Notes under the pieces: model-generated
Told to the model about the DNA's origin: nothing
Seen by the model: the letters and a program-made list of their open reading frames with translations, nothing else
The model's database searches: none
NCBI GenBank assembly: GCA_965370265.1
Contig: CBDUSL010000042.1
Coordinates: 1 to 5,383, forward strand
Direction of reading: 5' to 3'
Source of the DNA: CBDUSL01 sp965370265
Lineage (GTDB): Bacteria > Patescibacteriota > Patescibacteriia > JAXHNJ01
DNA: 5,383 nucleotides
In this document: in pieces, positions 4,628 through 5,383 of the stretch
Numbering within the stretch: the stretch's first letter is position 1
Layout of the letters: the number at the start of each line of letters is the position of its first letter
Program-made: the position numbers and the translations under genes

Positions 4628-5383
4628 TTATTGAAATACCTCCTGGCCATAAGTAATAAGATTTTTCATATCACTAGCTCGGTTATAAACCGAAGTGCTT
4701 CCGAGAACAACGGCTACATATTCTCGGCCGGAAGAATGACGAATTTTAGTAGCCAGGCAATAACCGGCTTCGTTAATAAAGCCTGTTTTAGCCCCCACAA
4801 TTGGCTGACCAACCAGTAAATCAGTGTATAAATATAAAGGATTCCGAATCGTACTGTATTCATCTTTATTGCTACTATAATCAAAAAAATGGTAGGTATA
4901 ATTTGCTTGAGTAGAAGCCTGCCTTACGCTCGGCCGATTCATAATATAATTTATTAGCAAAGCGATATCAGTGGTAGTTGATTTATTGCCCACCGCTAAA
5001 CCGGTCGGATCAGCAAAAGTGGTACTCATCATATCTAGTTTTCTCGCCTTTTCATTCATTTTAGCAATAAACTGGTCATTGCTCATGCCCGTGGATCGGA
5101 CTAAGGCAAAAGCTGCGTTATTGGCTGAACCGGTTATCATCGCGTTAAAAAGATCTTTCACCGTTATCTGATCTCCAGTTTGCACTTTAATTGCGACGCC
5201 TGGTTCAGGCTGAGGAGTGTCAGAATCCTGTATGGTAATTACTTCATCAAAATCGGGGTTAGTTTCTAAAAACACTACCGTGGTCATCATTTTACTAATA
5301 CTGGCAATACTTCTCTGCCTATGTGAATTCTTTTCATATATTACCTGCCGGTTATCAGCGTCATAAATCATCGCTACCGGAGC
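4628..5383 (-). CDS. dacA: D-alanyl-D-alanine carboxypeptidase, peptidase S11 family (5'-partial)
   Basis: A penicillin-binding-protein-type serine D,D-carboxypeptidase that removes the terminal D-Ala from peptidoglycan pentapeptides outside the membrane. The reading frame is open to the right edge: residues APVA precede the Met at 5371, so that Met is internal and the true start with the signal peptide lies outside. Counting from it, the three active-site motifs are SISK (Ser24 nucleophile, Lys27), SAN (82-84) and KTG (195-197). Supporting family segments are IYDADNRQVIYEKN (2-15), FNAMITGSANNAA (75-87), FADPTGL (119-125) and VGAKTGFINEAGYCLAT (192-208). The protein ends about 50 residues after KTG, so it lacks the beta-rich C-terminal PBP5 domain and the amphipathic anchor of DacA; a DacF or endopeptidase-like variant is possible. 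The stop is 2 nt before ftsE, implying an operon with the division genes. Confidence 0.93.
   Translation of the reverse strand, partial: APVAMIYDADNRQVIYEKNSHRQRSIASISKMMTTVVFLETNPDFDEVITIQDSDTPQPEPGVAIKVQTGDQITVKDLFNAMITGSANNAAFALVRSTGMSNDQFIAKMNEKARKLDMMSTTFADPTGLAVGNKSTTTDIALLINYIMNRPSVRQASTQANYTYHFFDYSSNKDEYSTIRNPLYLYTDLLVGQPIVGAKTGFINEAGYCLATKIRHSSGREYVAVVLGSTSVYNRASDMKNLITYGQEVFQ

Noticed and set aside
4631..5171. Short plus-strand open frames opposite the carboxypeptidase gene
   Set aside because: They are antisense to the S11 catalytic motifs and show no independent start signal or domain.

Overview
The window is AT-rich and compact. Every supported gene lies on the minus strand, so the biological reading direction is from position 5383 down to 1. 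The genes are housekeeping in character: a D,D-carboxypeptidase, FtsE, FtsX, tRNA-Gln, a TVP38/VTT membrane protein, a small YqfO/NIF3-like protein, a CorA-type channel and an eIF2B-like sugar-phosphate isomerase. Gene-to-gene gaps of 1-2 nt, few Shine-Dalgarno sites, start codons lying at or next to predicted transcription starts, and a possible ribose-1,5-bisphosphate isomerase together suggest an uncultivated Candidate Phyla Radiation (Patescibacteria) bacterium. This assignment is an inference; no phylogenetic marker is present. All six visible stop codons are TAA or TAG, none is TGA.

Layout in transcription order. (1) A cell-envelope operon enters from the right edge: a partial S11 D-Ala-D-Ala carboxypeptidase (5383-4628), ftsE (4625-3945) and ftsX (3942-3019), each separated by 2 nt. 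It is followed 16 nt later by tRNA-Gln(UUG) at 3002-2932. (2) Positions 2934-2767 hold the oddest part of the window: two identical tandem 81-bp units that start inside the tRNA. Each unit carries a copy of the tRNA 3' end and a 30-bp double hairpin placed exactly at the T-loop position. A third tRNA 3'-end copy follows, and this one is followed by an encoded GCCA. An intrinsic terminator closes the unit at 2761-2742. (3) A second transcription unit encodes the VTT-domain protein (2726-2025) and the YqfO-like protein (2023-1688). (4) corA (1636-722) has its own probable promoter overlapping the end of the YqfO-like gene, and a terminator after it. (5) The eIF2B/R15P-isomerase-like gene (659 to beyond position 1) starts from a strong extended -10 element placed so that the transcript would be leaderless.

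Functionally, the first operon links peptidoglycan trimming to the FtsEX division complex. The middle genes concern membrane and ion homeostasis. The last gene may belong to nucleotide salvage through ribose-1,5-bisphosphate. No stretch longer than 300 bases lacks a gene; the longest, 2727-3018, is filled by the tRNA, the repeat array and a terminator. The most unusual signal is the tRNA-anchored repeat array, which looks like a miniature integrative or palindromic element that captured the tRNA-Gln 3' end. No integrase or transposase is visible in the window.
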